A stretch of DNA of 64,000 nucleotides from Rhodoblastus sp. (GCF_019449565.1 NZ_JAGRPM010000038.1:124001-188000); one strand, 5' to 3'; shown: positions 28,199-37,538, numbered from the stretch's first letter. Notes: generated by a model from the sequence alone, not told the origin. Numbers and translations: made by a program.

Positions 28199-29742
28199 GC
28201 GAAAAGCCCGTGCAGAAACCAGCGCGGCGCCTCATCGCCGCGTTCATAGAGGCCGCGCCGGAACAGCCAGAAACGCCGGCCTTCCACATCCTCGACGCGG
28301 TAGTAATCGCGCGTCGGCTCTTGCGGCCCGGAATGCGCCCAATCCGGCGCGATGCGTTCCGGCCCTTCCGCGCGCAGCACGTCATGCATCTTCCGACGCC
28401 AGCGGAAGCGCGCCGGGGGGCTGTCCGGCGCCAGAGCCAGAACCTCGACCGGCTGTGGGGGATCGAACAGAGTGAGCGGCCGCGCCGGAGGCTCGTCTTC
28501 CTGCGGCGTAGGCCAGGTCATGGATTTGGACAGAACCGCCGTCGCGGCGGGGACCGCGCGGCTCTCATGTTCGGGCGCATAAGAGTCCCCCTGCATGAAG
28601 CGCAGTACGCGCGCGCGGCCGAAACGCGTCGTCAGGCGATCGAGCAATTCGCTCAATTCCCGCTCCGTTTCCCGAGCCGCTGTCGCATCAAAATCACCTT
28701 GCGCGGATTCGAAATTTTCGGCGCGCGGCACGGCGAGGCGCAAGGCGTCGAAACCGAAGCCGGGATCGAGCGGATCGGCCAGGGAATCGAGCTTTTCACG
28801 AAACAGCAAAACAAGAATTTTTGGGTCTCGCGTCGGCCGTAAGGTTTCGACCGACAGTCGGCGAACGAAACCATCGGCGCGGAAGAAACTGGCCTCGAAA
28901 AGGCGCCCGCCCTGCCCGCGCCGCTCCAGCAGCTCCCGAGCCTCCTGCATCAGATCCTGCAAGACGGCTTCGATGGACTCGCGCTGCGTCAAGGGCTCGA
29001 TGAAATGCCGCTCGACCATGCAATCGGGCGGCGATCGCATGGGACTGACGCGGAGATCCTCGCGTCCGAGCAGACGCTCGATCTTGTGAGGAAAATCGGC
29101 GCCGAAACGCGCGGCGAACGCGCGCGAGGGACGCCGGGCCAGGTCGCCGATCGTTTTCAACCCGGCCCGGCTCAAGGCGAGAAGCGCATCCTCTTCCGCC
29201 TCCAGAGCGGCGAGCGGCAGACGCGCGGCGGCGGCGGCCGCATCATCCGGCGAGAAAATGCCGCCAGCGGAGAAACGCGCCAGCGCGCGCGCGCAATCGG
29301 GCGTCGGGGCCAGAGCCGCGCGGGCGGAAAAACCCAGCTCCGCCATGTCCCCGAGCGCGCGGGGAAAAAGCCCGGCCTCGCCGCCGAACAAATGGGCGCA
29401 GCCCGACACGTCGAGCACGAGGCCATGCGGCTCGTCCAGAGCCGTCAGAGGCGTATAACGCTCGCAACGCGACGCCAGCCGCAGGAGAATTTCGCGGTCC
29501 GCCCGCCGATCCGCCTCGGCGACACGAAGCTGCGGCAAACGGGCGCGCGCGTCGGCCAGTGTCAGGCCGACCGCAAGCCCCTGCCGCAAGGCTTCAGGAT
29601 TGAGTGCATAAAGCCTTTGCGCATTGTTCTGCTTTTCGACAAGCGCGAAGGGCGCCGCCTCATCCGGCGCGCCGCCAGGCCGGGAGAGCCGCCATCGCTC
29701 CGTCGGCAGGAAGGGCAGGAACAGAGCCAGATAGCGGCGCAT
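28195..29742 (-). CDS. imuB: ImuB, Y-family polymerase-like mutasome protein
   Basis: Start ATG 29742 (MRRYLALFLPFLPTERW) is the family-typical beginning. It resembles DinB/Y-family polymerases but, as in known ImuB, the catalytic acidic residues are not evident, so it is a scaffold. A beta-clamp-binding-like motif PLTLFDPP is seen in the C-terminal part. It overlaps the 3' end of imuA by 83 bases and the dnaE2 start by four. Confidence 0.93.
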   Translation of the reverse strand: MRRYLALFLPFLPTERWRLSRPGGAPDEAAPFALVEKQNNAQRLYALNPEALRQGLAVGLTLADARARLPQLRVAEADRRADREILLRLASRCERYTPLTALDEPHGLVLDVSGCAHLFGGEAGLFPRALGDMAELGFSARAALAPTPDCARALARFSAGGIFSPDDAAAAAARLPLAALEAEEDALLALSRAGLKTIGDLARRPSRAFAARFGADFPHKIERLLGREDLRVSPMRSPPDCMVERHFIEPLTQRESIEAVLQDLMQEARELLERRGQGGRLFEASFFRADGFVRRLSVETLRPTRDPKILVLLFREKLDSLADPLDPGFGFDALRLAVPRAENFESAQGDFDATAARETERELSELLDRLTTRFGRARVLRFMQGDSYAPEHESRAVPAATAVLSKSMTWPTPQEDEPPARPLTLFDPPQPVEVLALAPDSPPARFRWRRKMHDVLRAEGPERIAPDWAHSGPQEPTRDYYRVEDVEGRRFWLFRRGLYERGDEAPRWFLHGLFA

Positions 29743-30517
29743 TGTGAGTCTCGACGGTTTCGCGAAACAAGCCTCGGTCACGTTGCCACTCCAAACGCCA
29801 GGAACGATCGGCCGCGCCGCCGCGACGCCGCAGCAGCGTTACGGAAAAACAGGGCGCGCCCGGCGCATTGGCGAGCAAGGCCCGGGAGTTCTGCGCGCCC
29901 GTGCGCCAACGCGAGACGGCGGCGCTGGGCGGTCCCGTCTTTGCTCCATCGACGCGAATGCGCAGCAGAAAAAGCGTGACGCCGGAGGCCTCCGCCGACC
30001 GCGCCAGACGCAGGGTCGCCGTGAGATCAAGCGCGCGCGGGGCGCCGGAAATTTCGATCAGGGCGGCGCCCAGACTCTTGCACCGCGCCGCGTCGACGGC
30101 CGCACGCAAGACGGCCTCGGCGTCGCGTCCGCGCACCAGCGACAAGGCCGCGGGATCGGCGCCGAATTCCGCCAGCCCCAAACCGCTCAGACGCCCGGCC
30201 TCGCTCTCCAGAAAATCCTGCCGCGCCCAAAGCAGAGGCCGCCCCGGCGCGGCGCGCAATGCGAGAGCCAGACCGAAACCAACTGCCGCTGGCCAATCTG
30301 CGTCGCAAGGCGCCTGCACTTCATGCAGGCAGGCGCGCTCCAACCCGCCGCCGAGAAAAACATCCACGTCCGGCGCGCCCAGGGCGAAGAGGCCGGATCG
30401 CTCCGCATGATTTCCGTCCCCATGCCTGCCTTCGATCCTGGCAAGAGCCGAACGCAAGGCGGCCAAATTTTTAGCGCGGGACGACGAAGCGTCCCGCCAC
30501 GCATCGATCCCATGCAT
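29660..30517 (-). CDS. imuA: ImuA, RecA-like mutasome protein
   Basis: First gene of the cassette, 285 residues. The typical ImuA opening LGAPDVDVFLGGGLERACLHEV is followed by a RecA-like core without a clear Walker A. It pairs with ImuB and DnaE2 in SOS mutagenesis. The ATG is 18 bases from a perfect LexA box at 30536-30550. The unusually long (83-base) out-of-frame overlap with imuB suggests translational coupling. Confidence 0.9.
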   Translation of the reverse strand: MHGIDAWRDASSSRAKNLAALRSALARIEGRHGDGNHAERSGLFALGAPDVDVFLGGGLERACLHEVQAPCDADWPAAVGFGLALALRAAPGRPLLWARQDFLESEAGRLSGLGLAEFGADPAALSLVRGRDAEAVLRAAVDAARCKSLGAALIEISGAPRALDLTATLRLARSAEASGVTLFLLRIRVDGAKTGPPSAAVSRWRTGAQNSRALLANAPGAPCFSVTLLRRRGGAADRSWRLEWQRDRGLFRETVETHNAPLSGSVPALPADGAMAALPAWRRAG

Positions 30518-30535
30518 GGGTCACATCCTGCTATT

Positions 30536-30581
30536 GTTCGCTCTTTGTTCTAAAACAAAACCCAAACGCGCCCAGAGTCAA
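30536..30581 (-). promoter_or_regulatory. LexA-controlled promoter of imuA-imuB-dnaE2
   Basis: GTTCGCTCTTTGTTC at 30536-30550 is an exact alphaproteobacterial SOS box (GTTC-N7-GTTC). A TTGACT -35-like hexamer lies on the minus strand at 30576-30581, with a TTTTGT or TTTGTT -10-like element between them, so LexA would sit just downstream of the -10. Confidence 0.88.
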
Positions 30582-30741
30582 GCGGAGTCTCTCACGAAAG
30601 ACCGAACTTGGTATAAGTATATGATTTTTTTATGTTTATATGAGAGAAGCTTTCCAAAGCCGGAACGCAAAAAAGCCGCCCGGCTTTCGCCGGGCGGTCT
30701 AAAATGCGGAGCCTCAACTCCGCCTATCAAAGCCAGATAGC
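30551..30741. other. Chromosome-prophage junction region
   Basis: Contains the imuA promoter side, an AT-rich stretch around 30608-30650 that contrasts with the GC-rich surroundings, and the terminator at 30669-30697. The left end of the prophage must lie here or very near, because imuA is chromosomal and the next minus-strand gene at 30742 belongs to the phage lysis end. I cannot identify an att core without the right end. Confidence 0.45.
30669..30697 (-). terminator. Rho-independent terminator ending the prophage late operon
   Basis: Nine-base-pair stem CCGCCCGGC / GCCGGGCGG with a four-base loop at 30676-30697. On the minus strand it is followed by six T residues (30669-30674). It stops transcripts from the prophage lysis genes before they enter imuA. 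Confidence 0.88.
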
Positions 30742-31014
30742 CTATGCGCCGAAACCTGTTTGCAAATGCGCCTCTGCCAAGGCGCGGCGCAAATTCACCA
30801 CCTCCTCGCGCAGGGAATGCACTTCGAGGGTGAGATCGTCGACGCGCCTTTCATAGCCGTCGATCAAGGTACGCAAACGCTCGTCGACGGCGGCCTGCAT
30901 CGCGGGGCCGCGATTGACCAGAGCGAGAACGAAGCCACCCACAGCCGTCAAGGCGCTGGCGCCCAGGGTGAAAAGCCAGTTTGGCAATTCGCCGCCATTC
31001 AAATCAGCAGACAT
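30742..31014 (-). CDS. Small phage membrane protein with coiled coil
   Basis: A 90-residue protein from ATG 31014, with GGTGGA just upstream; a GTG at 31026 is an alternative. One membrane helix (LFTLGASALTAVGGFVLAL) is followed by a long coiled-coil segment rich in heptads (DERLRTLIDGYERRVDDLTL...). Position at the end of the lysis cassette suggests an i-spanin- or holin-associated role, which is inference. Confidence 0.65.
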   Translation of the reverse strand: MSADLNGGELPNWLFTLGASALTAVGGFVLALVNRGPAMQAAVDERLRTLIDGYERRVDDLTLEVHSLREEVVNLRRALAEAHLQTGFGA

Positions 31015-31055
31015 TCTAAATTCCACCCGTCAGGACAAAGCTCTCCCCGAACCGC

Positions 31056-31352
31056 TCAGCGCGCAGCCGCGCCCTGCTTCGCAACGCCGCCGAAACTCCG
31101 GCAAATGGCGTCGCTCGCCGCCTGCACGGACGATGTCGCTCCGACACGAACCAGTGGCGTCGCCTTGCCCTGATTGACGGCCTGTTCCACGATGAGGGCG
31201 ACATTGGCGACATGCGAAACATCGCAAACCACCGCATCACCAAAAGCGAGCGCGGCCTCGATTTCCGAAATGACGTTATTCGACATGGCCGCAGCGGGAG
31301 CGGCCGAAATGAGCGCGCAAACAAGCGCGCCAGCGTGAAGCTTGCGAAACAT
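31056..31352 (-). CDS. Small exported phage protein
   Basis: A 98-residue protein with a Sec signal ending PAAAM and a short mature domain containing two Cys. Unknown function. It lies between the lysis genes and the spanin-like gene. Confidence 0.55.
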   Translation of the reverse strand: MFRKLHAGALVCALISAAPAAAMSNNVISEIEAALAFGDAVVCDVSHVANVALIVEQAVNQGKATPLVRVGATSSVQAASDAICRSFGGVAKQGAAAR

Positions 31353-31375
31353 GAAAGAAATCCTTGGCGAGATTT

Positions 31376-31768
31376 TCAGATAAAAGGCGCGTGCTCATAT
31401 TGCGGGCCGTCCGATCCGAAAATCGGCGGCGTCGCGCCATGCTGTGTCTTGATGACGTCGAGCTTGCAAAGAACGGCGATGACTTGCGCCGCCTCCTCGA
31501 ACGGAATGACGCCCGGAATGAAGGGCGCAAGCACTTGAAGAACTTCCGCGATCGTCGAGGCCGTTCTTTCCGGATCGGAAAAATGGCCTTCTAGAACCGA
31601 AAGCATATCCGGCCAGGGCAAGGCTTTCGCAATTCCAACGCCACGAACAATCTGTTCGAACGTAACTGATTGCAGCAATGAAGGATCGGCCTTGAGGGCG
31701 GCTGTGCTGGCCGCGTCCGTCGCACGCAGCAACTTACCCAGGGCGACGGCTGCGGCCGACCAGTTCAC
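31376..31768 (-). CDS. Phage hypothetical protein next to holin
   Basis: About 130 residues from GTG 31768, which overlaps the holin-like stop as GTGA. The frame continues upstream but there it lies inside the neighbouring genes. Helical and soluble, with no family recognised. Translational coupling to the holin suggests co-expression at lysis. Confidence 0.6.
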   Translation of the reverse strand: MNWSAAAVALGKLLRATDAASTAALKADPSLLQSVTFEQIVRGVGIAKALPWPDMLSVLEGHFSDPERTASTIAEVLQVLAPFIPGVIPFEEAAQVIAVLCKLDVIKTQHGATPPIFGSDGPQYEHAPFI

Positions 31769-31953
31769 GGCTTTTTTTCCGGAATGACCACGGCGAAAAA
31801 GCCGCCGATGGCCGAAAGCAAGGCAATCGCGGCATCGCCCGCCGCGCCGAAATAGGCATGGGCCGCGACCGCCAGGACGCCCGAGCCCGCCCATGTCGAA
31901 GGCTCCTCCATTCGAGCCAGCAACCAATGACCCATAATCACAAGACCGTTCAT
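31765..31953 (-). CDS. Putative holin
   Basis: A 62-residue protein from ATG 31953 with a perfect AAGGAG site. It has two hydrophobic segments (WAGSGVLAVAAHAYFGAAG and AIALLSAIGGFFAVVI) and a charged C-terminus (PEKKP). Size, topology and position directly after the endolysin gene fit a small holin. Confidence 0.7.
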   Translation of the reverse strand: MNGLVIMGHWLLARMEEPSTWAGSGVLAVAAHAYFGAAGDAAIALLSAIGGFFAVVIPEKKP

Positions 31954-32026
31954 GTTTTGCTCCTTGAGATGAAACGAAAAACTTCGGCGAATGAAATCCG
32001 CTGGAGGTCGAGCCTGGCCAGCGCCT

Positions 32027-32647
32027 CTACTGCCTCCCCAGAATCCGAGAGCGCACCAGATCGAGTGGATAAGCCGGGCCCGGATCGGTCTTGCGCCCGG
32101 GCGGCGTGGCGACGTCCTCGTGGCCGACGACGTCCTTGAAGCCATAGGCGCCGTGCAGCGCCTGTCCGATGGCGATGGCGGCCTGCACCTGGGCATCGGG
32201 ATAGTCCTGCCAATAGGCCCAGCCATGGGTGATGCGGTGCTGGGCATGGAGCACGTCGCTGGCGGGGACGGCCTGCTTGCCGAGCTGGGTCCGGAACGAG
32301 CCGTCGGCCATGTGATTGAGCACGCCGGCGTTGACCTGCTCGATCCCGATGCCGAAATCATTGCAGCCCGCCCTGCCCTCCCAGGCGGACTTGCCGACAT
32401 GCCAGCCAACGACATTGAGCGGCAGCAGCTGCGTCACGCCGCCGTCCTTGTCGAGAACGAGATGCGCCGAGACGCGGTTGCTGGCATGGCCATCGGTGAG
32501 CGTTGCGATGGCGCCGGCGGCGGAACTCGAAGCCGTGTAATGCAGCACCAAAAGCTCCGGCCTCATGACGCCGCCATGATTGGGCGACGGCTTTTGCGGC
32601 ACGGGTTTGCCGTCCTTCTGCAGGACATGATTGACGACGCTGAACAT
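32027..32647 (-). CDS. N-acetylmuramoyl-L-alanine amidase (phage endolysin)
   Basis: A 206-residue amidase_2-type enzyme from ATG 32647. Zinc ligands are suggested by LVLHYTASS, QHRITHG and VGHEDVATPPGRKTDPG. There is no signal peptide, so release by the adjacent holin is expected. It degrades host peptidoglycan at lysis. Confidence 0.9.
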   Translation of the reverse strand: MFSVVNHVLQKDGKPVPQKPSPNHGGVMRPELLVLHYTASSSAAGAIATLTDGHASNRVSAHLVLDKDGGVTQLLPLNVVGWHVGKSAWEGRAGCNDFGIGIEQVNAGVLNHMADGSFRTQLGKQAVPASDVLHAQHRITHGWAYWQDYPDAQVQAAIAIGQALHGAYGFKDVVGHEDVATPPGRKTDPGPAYPLDLVRSRILGRQ

Positions 32648-32706
32648 GGCGCGTCCTTTCAGATTCGTGATTTGGAGGAGAAGAGCGTCAGAACCCGACG
32701 CAGGCG

Positions 32707-35106
32707 CTACAGCCCGGCGTCCTGCGTCCAATGGATGCAGCTGACGTTGCCGGCCGTGGCCGACGTTCCCGACGCGCCGATCAGCGCGCCAACCGCCGTA
32801 GGAGCGCCAGCGCCGCTCGATGGAACATTCACCGTTAAATCCGCCGCCGCCGTGGTGTCGCGCCAGTTAGCGTTGGCCGCAGAGGGGTTAAAGGTGGTGA
32901 TGGTCGGCGTCTTGAACATGGGCGGCGCGTTTGAGAGCCAGGCAAAGGGATAAGAGGAATTGACCGGCGCCACTGAGCACGTCGCGCCAGCAACGCCCGC
33001 ATTCTGCGCAGGCTTGGTCCCATCCGGGAACGACTTGCGATAGTAACGCTGGGCGAGAACCAATTCCTCAGCGATGCTTCGCGGCGCCCAGCCCTGATCC
33101 GCCGCCGCCGGGAACAGCCGCACGTTCGATATCGTCATGGTCGTGGCGTTGGGGAGCGACACGAAGTTTGAGGCCGTGGTCAGACCGTAATAAGTTCCGG
33201 CAACCCAGGCGTTCGCCGTCGAGGTCTTATTGTTCGTTCCCGACCCGGTGTCGAATGCGGCGCTCAAAGCGACGCCGGCAGTCGGCCCTAGCGCATGGCC
33301 GGTGCTTGCAGGGACGCGGTAGGAAAAACACTGCGGCGTGCCCGCCGCCGTCGTCACGGTGTAGGAGACGGGATAGGTATAGCCAGAGTTGCTATTGATG
33401 ACGACCGCCGAGCCCGTGAAGGGCGGGGCCGAACTCATCGCCACGCAAAAGGAAAAGATCAATCCCTTGCCTTGCGCGCCTTCCCAGCGAAGATCGGCAA
33501 CGTCACTGTAGGGGATATTCTGGCGGACAAAGAAATAGTCGCCAGAGACGGGCGTGCGGGTGCTGGTCACAGTGAATTTCATGCCATAGGCGCATTGCGC
33601 CAGGATCGACTGGACCCTTTGCTCGCTGATCGCGCCGGCGCTTTCCACCGATGTCCATTGATCCGAGACATAGCCAGTCGTGACCGCATTGCCCTCGTTG
33701 CGCTGATCTATCTGGCCGCAGGGATTGATAAGGCGGTTGTCTTTCTGCGCCGCCATGAAATCCGCGCCGCCAACGATATTGTAAGCCCCGAGCGTGCCCT
33801 GGAAATCATTGACCCCGAGATGAATATTCTTCATCGAGGACGTGTCGGCATAGCCATAGGTCATGACGCCAGACGCGGTGTTGAATGCGACATTGCCTTC
33901 GATAGTTGAGCCGTTGCCTGTCTCGGTCCCGTTCTGGCCGGTGGTGATGCCGCTCCGCGTGTAGGAATTTCCGCCACAAGTTCCGGGATCGCGGACGGTG
34001 TTGCCGTGGATATGCGACAGGCCGGAGACGCCGATGCCGGAGCCACAGGTGTTGAAGATGTCATTGTTCGCGACGTCTGCCCCGTAAAACCATTGTTCGA
34101 TGCCGTTCATATAGGTGTTGTTGACATCGACAACGGTTGCGCTGTCGTGAACCTTGTTCCCGTAGACGCTGATATGGTGCGTGTTGGTGTCGCTCGGGCC
34201 AAGCGTAATGCCGCCGCCAAAGCCCCAGCCGTAAATCTCATTGTCCGAGACTTCCGTGTTGTCGGCCCAAAAGATGCCGAAGCCGGTATTTTTGCTGACG
34301 TTGTGCGAAATACGGCAATGATTGACCGGGTAGCTGGACGACCCGAGATTGATCGCCTGGCTCTGGTAGATCGACGCCGCGTTTTGAGCGAAGCTGTTGC
34401 CGGAAATGTCGCACGACGAAAGATTATAGCCGGCGACCAGAATAATCCCGGTTCCGACAGTTGGAGCCGCGCCGTTGGCGATGCTGCTGCCGGTGACCGA
34501 GAAAGAGCCGCCGCCAGAATAGAGGACCGACGCGACGCCGGAATAGGTCGCGCCATTCAGGTCGAACGTCATGTTCTTGACGCTGATGGCCGCCGTGCCG
34601 CTGCTCCAATGGAACAACTCTCCAGCCATCGTCGCGCCAGAGGCCAGCTTCACGCCGCCGCCCGCAAGGCCCTCGAAAGAGAGCTGCCCGGCGATGGTGT
34701 GCGGCGCATAGGTGACGAGGCACGTCCCAGGGAAGGTCAGCGTGACCGGCGTGGTCGAGCCGGCGAGCGCCGTCAGAGCATTGTTGAACGGAGTCGTGTC
34801 ATCCGTCGCGCCATCGCAGGCAGCGCCGTAATCACCCCGCAAATTATAGACGCGACCGCCGACGCCGAGATTGCTCGCCGCCGCGCCCGGGGCGAGCAAG
34901 TAAGCCGTGACGCCGCCGGCGCCGAGATTAGCAGCGGCGGCGCCGCTTGCCAGCATCGACGCCGTGACGCCACCAGCGCCTATATTTGCAGCGGCGGCGC
35001 CAGACGCCAGCGAGTTCGCCTTCAGCGCCGGATTGACGCCCTGCGCGAGCGCGGGGGCGGCGAACAGCAGGGTCGCGAAAAGGATTTTCAAGCGTGTGAG
35101 CATCAT
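32707..35106 (-). CDS. Right-handed beta-helix tail-spike-like protein with signal peptide
   Basis: A 799-residue protein. Residues 1-22 form a Sec-type signal (LKILFATLLFAAPALAQ). Residues about 25-85 hold three near-identical repeats (LASGAAAANIGAGGVTAS and variants), followed by a pectate-lyase-like start (YNLRGDYGAACDGATDDT) and a long beta-helix rich in Asn, Gly and Thr. A C-terminal domain from about residue 480 could bind or trim glycan. Its start overlaps the preceding stop (ATGA). It probably recognises or depolymerises host surface polysaccharide. Confidence 0.78.
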   Translation of the reverse strand: MMLTRLKILFATLLFAAPALAQGVNPALKANSLASGAAAANIGAGGVTASMLASGAAAANLGAGGVTAYLLAPGAAASNLGVGGRVYNLRGDYGAACDGATDDTTPFNNALTALAGSTTPVTLTFPGTCLVTYAPHTIAGQLSFEGLAGGGVKLASGATMAGELFHWSSGTAAISVKNMTFDLNGATYSGVASVLYSGGGSFSVTGSSIANGAAPTVGTGIILVAGYNLSSCDISGNSFAQNAASIYQSQAINLGSSSYPVNHCRISHNVSKNTGFGIFWADNTEVSDNEIYGWGFGGGITLGPSDTNTHHISVYGNKVHDSATVVDVNNTYMNGIEQWFYGADVANNDIFNTCGSGIGVSGLSHIHGNTVRDPGTCGGNSYTRSGITTGQNGTETGNGSTIEGNVAFNTASGVMTYGYADTSSMKNIHLGVNDFQGTLGAYNIVGGADFMAAQKDNRLINPCGQIDQRNEGNAVTTGYVSDQWTSVESAGAISEQRVQSILAQCAYGMKFTVTSTRTPVSGDYFFVRQNIPYSDVADLRWEGAQGKGLIFSFCVAMSSAPPFTGSAVVINSNSGYTYPVSYTVTTAAGTPQCFSYRVPASTGHALGPTAGVALSAAFDTGSGTNNKTSTANAWVAGTYYGLTTASNFVSLPNATTMTISNVRLFPAAADQGWAPRSIAEELVLAQRYYRKSFPDGTKPAQNAGVAGATCSVAPVNSSYPFAWLSNAPPMFKTPTITTFNPSAANANWRDTTAAADLTVNVPSSGAGAPTAVGALIGASGTSATAGNVSCIHWTQDAGL

Positions 35107-35768
35107 TCGGCCACCACCATATAATTGGAATCGTTGATGAAAGCTTCTCCCGTCGGGACCGGCGCGGGGCCTGATCCGGAATAGACTTTGGCGGAGGCGA
35201 TCAAGGATTGGAAAAGAGCTTCGCGTTCGGCGATCGGAAGGGCGGCGATCTGGGCCGCCAGGCTCGACGCCGTAACCGAGGCCGCCGCAGCCTGCGCCGC
35301 CGCCACAGCCGCCGTCAGCGAGAGCGGCAGCGTGACGGGCTGAGACGACGTTTCTCCATCGACTCTAACCGTGTCGCCTATCCCAGACGTGCCGATCGCC
35401 GCGCCATCGGCGCTCGCGCGCGTCAGGCCCGCCGTCCAGGAAATACGGCCAGCGAACACCACAACCGCCGCCCCGTTCTCGAATTCAAGCCGGCAGTCAT
35501 AATAAAGCGGCTTCGACATTCTCAGCATGTCCGAAAGCGGCGCCAGGAACGTGCAGATATTCGGCTCTATATTGAACGCGATTTGGCCGCCGGTCGAATT
35601 ATTCGAGCACCATTCATAGACGACAGGCGATGATGCGAGAGGGGAGGCCCGCGCCTGCATCCGGATCGTCGCTGCGTCGACATTATAGACCGCCGCCCAT
35701 TGCGAGAGATCGCGCGTCCAGCGAAAGGTTGAATTATTGGACGCGCGGAGATTGTATGTTGTCGTCAT
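35103..35768 (-). CDS. Phage tail-fibre-associated protein
   Basis: A 221-residue protein from ATG 35768 (ATGA overlap with the glycosidase gene stop). The N-terminal part (MTTTYNLRASNNSTFRWTRDL) resembles small beta-rich proteins common in alphaproteobacterial phage tail operons; the second half is Ala-rich and helical. It is coupled to both neighbours, so it is probably part of the same fibre assembly. Confidence 0.6.
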   Translation of the reverse strand: MTTTYNLRASNNSTFRWTRDLSQWAAVYNVDAATIRMQARASPLASSPVVYEWCSNNSTGGQIAFNIEPNICTFLAPLSDMLRMSKPLYYDCRLEFENGAAVVVFAGRISWTAGLTRASADGAAIGTSGIGDTVRVDGETSSQPVTLPLSLTAAVAAAQAAAASVTASSLAAQIAALPIAEREALFQSLIASAKVYSGSGPAPVPTGEAFINDSNYMVVAE

Positions 35769-37531
35769 GGCGCCCAGCCCTTCCACGCTTGGTTCTCGAA
35801 TAAGACCGGGGCCTTCCCCAGCACTGAACTGTTGCCGACGATCGGCCCAGCCGTATTCATTGCGTCGCGCTGAAAAGCGTAAGTTCCGGGCACGCTATAA
35901 GTCGTCGGGCCGCCGTTGCTGTCCCAGGCGATCAGGCCCTGATAGCCGCCGGGGCGCGTGATCGTCGCCGTCCAGATCGAGCCAGTGTCAACGGATGCGC
36001 CCGAGATGCACACGGTCACATCGAAGGCATTGCCGACCGTGTAGCTGAAACCAATCTTGGGGATGATGTAGGCCGCCGTGGCATTGGCGACATTGGCCTT
36101 CCAATTCCAATAAACCGGCGTCGCCAGCGGAACGACCGGGGCGTTCGAGGCGCCCATCGTCGAGGCCAGATAGCCATTGCCGGAGGTGTATTCGTTATAA
36201 GCGAACTGCGCCCCGACATTGTTCATCGAGCCGCCGACAAGGCTGACCGTCGCCCCGATGTTGTATTGCGCGCCGAGCGTCCCCGTCACTTGCCCGTTGC
36301 TCTCGAAGGCCAGCGACGTGCTGCCACTCGCGCCGGCCGTGGGCGCGCCATAGATCCGGAACGCCACGCCCGTCGCCGCGCCATTCGTACAGGACCCCAC
36401 GATCTGCGTCGTGACGCCGAAACCGCTGTCGGGCGCAGTCAGGCCCCAACTGGTCGGGACCGCGCCGCCGGAGCCGATCACGCCGGCCGTGAAGCCGGTT
36501 CCGTTTGGGTTGCGCGCCATGTTCGTTGTGGCCGTGCGCGTCGGGCATTGCGTGATCGTCGCGCCAGCAAGCCAGGATTGCATCGCCTTGTAACCCATGC
36601 CGCGCCCGTTGAGCGCTGTCGGGTTGGCGGCGCCGAGCCAGTAATCGAGCGACGTGTTGCCGCCAGCCGGTCGGTCCCACGCATAGGGCATGTTGACCGT
36701 GGCGAAACAGGCCATGAACAGCGGATCGAGTGCGCCCATCGCAACCGGATCGCTGATCGAGTTCGAATAGCCGCCCTCGGTGACATAGATCGGCTTTCCG
36801 GCGCGGCCATATTGCGCCAGCAGAGCCTGGTAGAACCGCGTCGTGTTGTCCCACTGTTCAAGATTGTCCTTGATCGCGACATTGAGCGGATAATTGTGCC
36901 AGGCGAAGCCATCGACGCATTGCCCGCCGCCCGACGCAAAATATTTGGCGTGGTAGGTCAGGCCATTGCCGTAATAGGTGCTTGGCGACAGCACCTTCGT
37001 TTTCGGCGAAATCGCGTGCGCGACGGCGCACAGGCTGTTCTCCATCGTGAGCAGATCGGCCATCGAGCCGGCATAGCCCGTGACGGAAGTCGAGTCGCTG
37101 ACCTCGTTCCACACCTCGACGGCGTCGATCTTGTTGGCGTAGCGCGTCAGATAGGCCGTGACCCAATTGGTGTAGTCGGTCAGGTCAGTCGGCGGATATT
37201 GCGTCGTCTGGCTGCCATTCGACCAGGTCGGCGCGAAGCCGAGCACATATTCGATGTTGTAATTATTGGCCTGCGCGAAGGTCAGATAGGAATCCATCGC
37301 GCCCCAGCTGTAACAGGGGTCGGCCGGGTTGGTCGGGTTGGTCGGCCGGCAGGACGCGATATTGTTCCAGTTGCCGCCGAGGTGTTTCGTCTCGGAGATA
37401 TAGACCGGCCGGGGATCGCTCTGCGAAGCCAGATTGAAGCCGAAGAAGCTCAGCGGGACAGTGATATTGTCCGCGCTGGCCGCGCCGCACAGCAGCGCCC
37501 AGAAGGCGATGACGAAACAGAGGATGGGCAT
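35765..37531 (-). CDS. Glycoside hydrolase clan A-like (GH39-like) protein with signal peptide
   Basis: A 588-residue protein from ATG 37531 (a longer start at 37564 overlaps the upstream gene). It opens with a signal-like stretch (LCFVIAFWALLCGAASA). The TIM-barrel part has EVWNEVSD, a clan A acid/base Asn-Glu signature, and IYVTEGGYSN, a candidate nucleophile Glu. A beta-sandwich-like C-terminal domain (from about residue 330) follows. It probably cleaves a host surface polysaccharide as part of the tail or as a secreted enzyme. Confidence 0.75.
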   Translation of the reverse strand: MPILCFVIAFWALLCGAASADNITVPLSFFGFNLASQSDPRPVYISETKHLGGNWNNIASCRPTNPTNPADPCYSWGAMDSYLTFAQANNYNIEYVLGFAPTWSNGSQTTQYPPTDLTDYTNWVTAYLTRYANKIDAVEVWNEVSDSTSVTGYAGSMADLLTMENSLCAVAHAISPKTKVLSPSTYYGNGLTYHAKYFASGGGQCVDGFAWHNYPLNVAIKDNLEQWDNTTRFYQALLAQYGRAGKPIYVTEGGYSNSISDPVAMGALDPLFMACFATVNMPYAWDRPAGGNTSLDYWLGAANPTALNGRGMGYKAMQSWLAGATITQCPTRTATTNMARNPNGTGFTAGVIGSGGAVPTSWGLTAPDSGFGVTTQIVGSCTNGAATGVAFRIYGAPTAGASGSTSLAFESNGQVTGTLGAQYNIGATVSLVGGSMNNVGAQFAYNEYTSGNGYLASTMGASNAPVVPLATPVYWNWKANVANATAAYIIPKIGFSYTVGNAFDVTVCISGASVDTGSIWTATITRPGGYQGLIAWDSNGGPTTYSVPGTYAFQRDAMNTAGPIVGNSSVLGKAPVLFENQAWKGWAP

Positions 37532-37538
37532 GGCGGCC

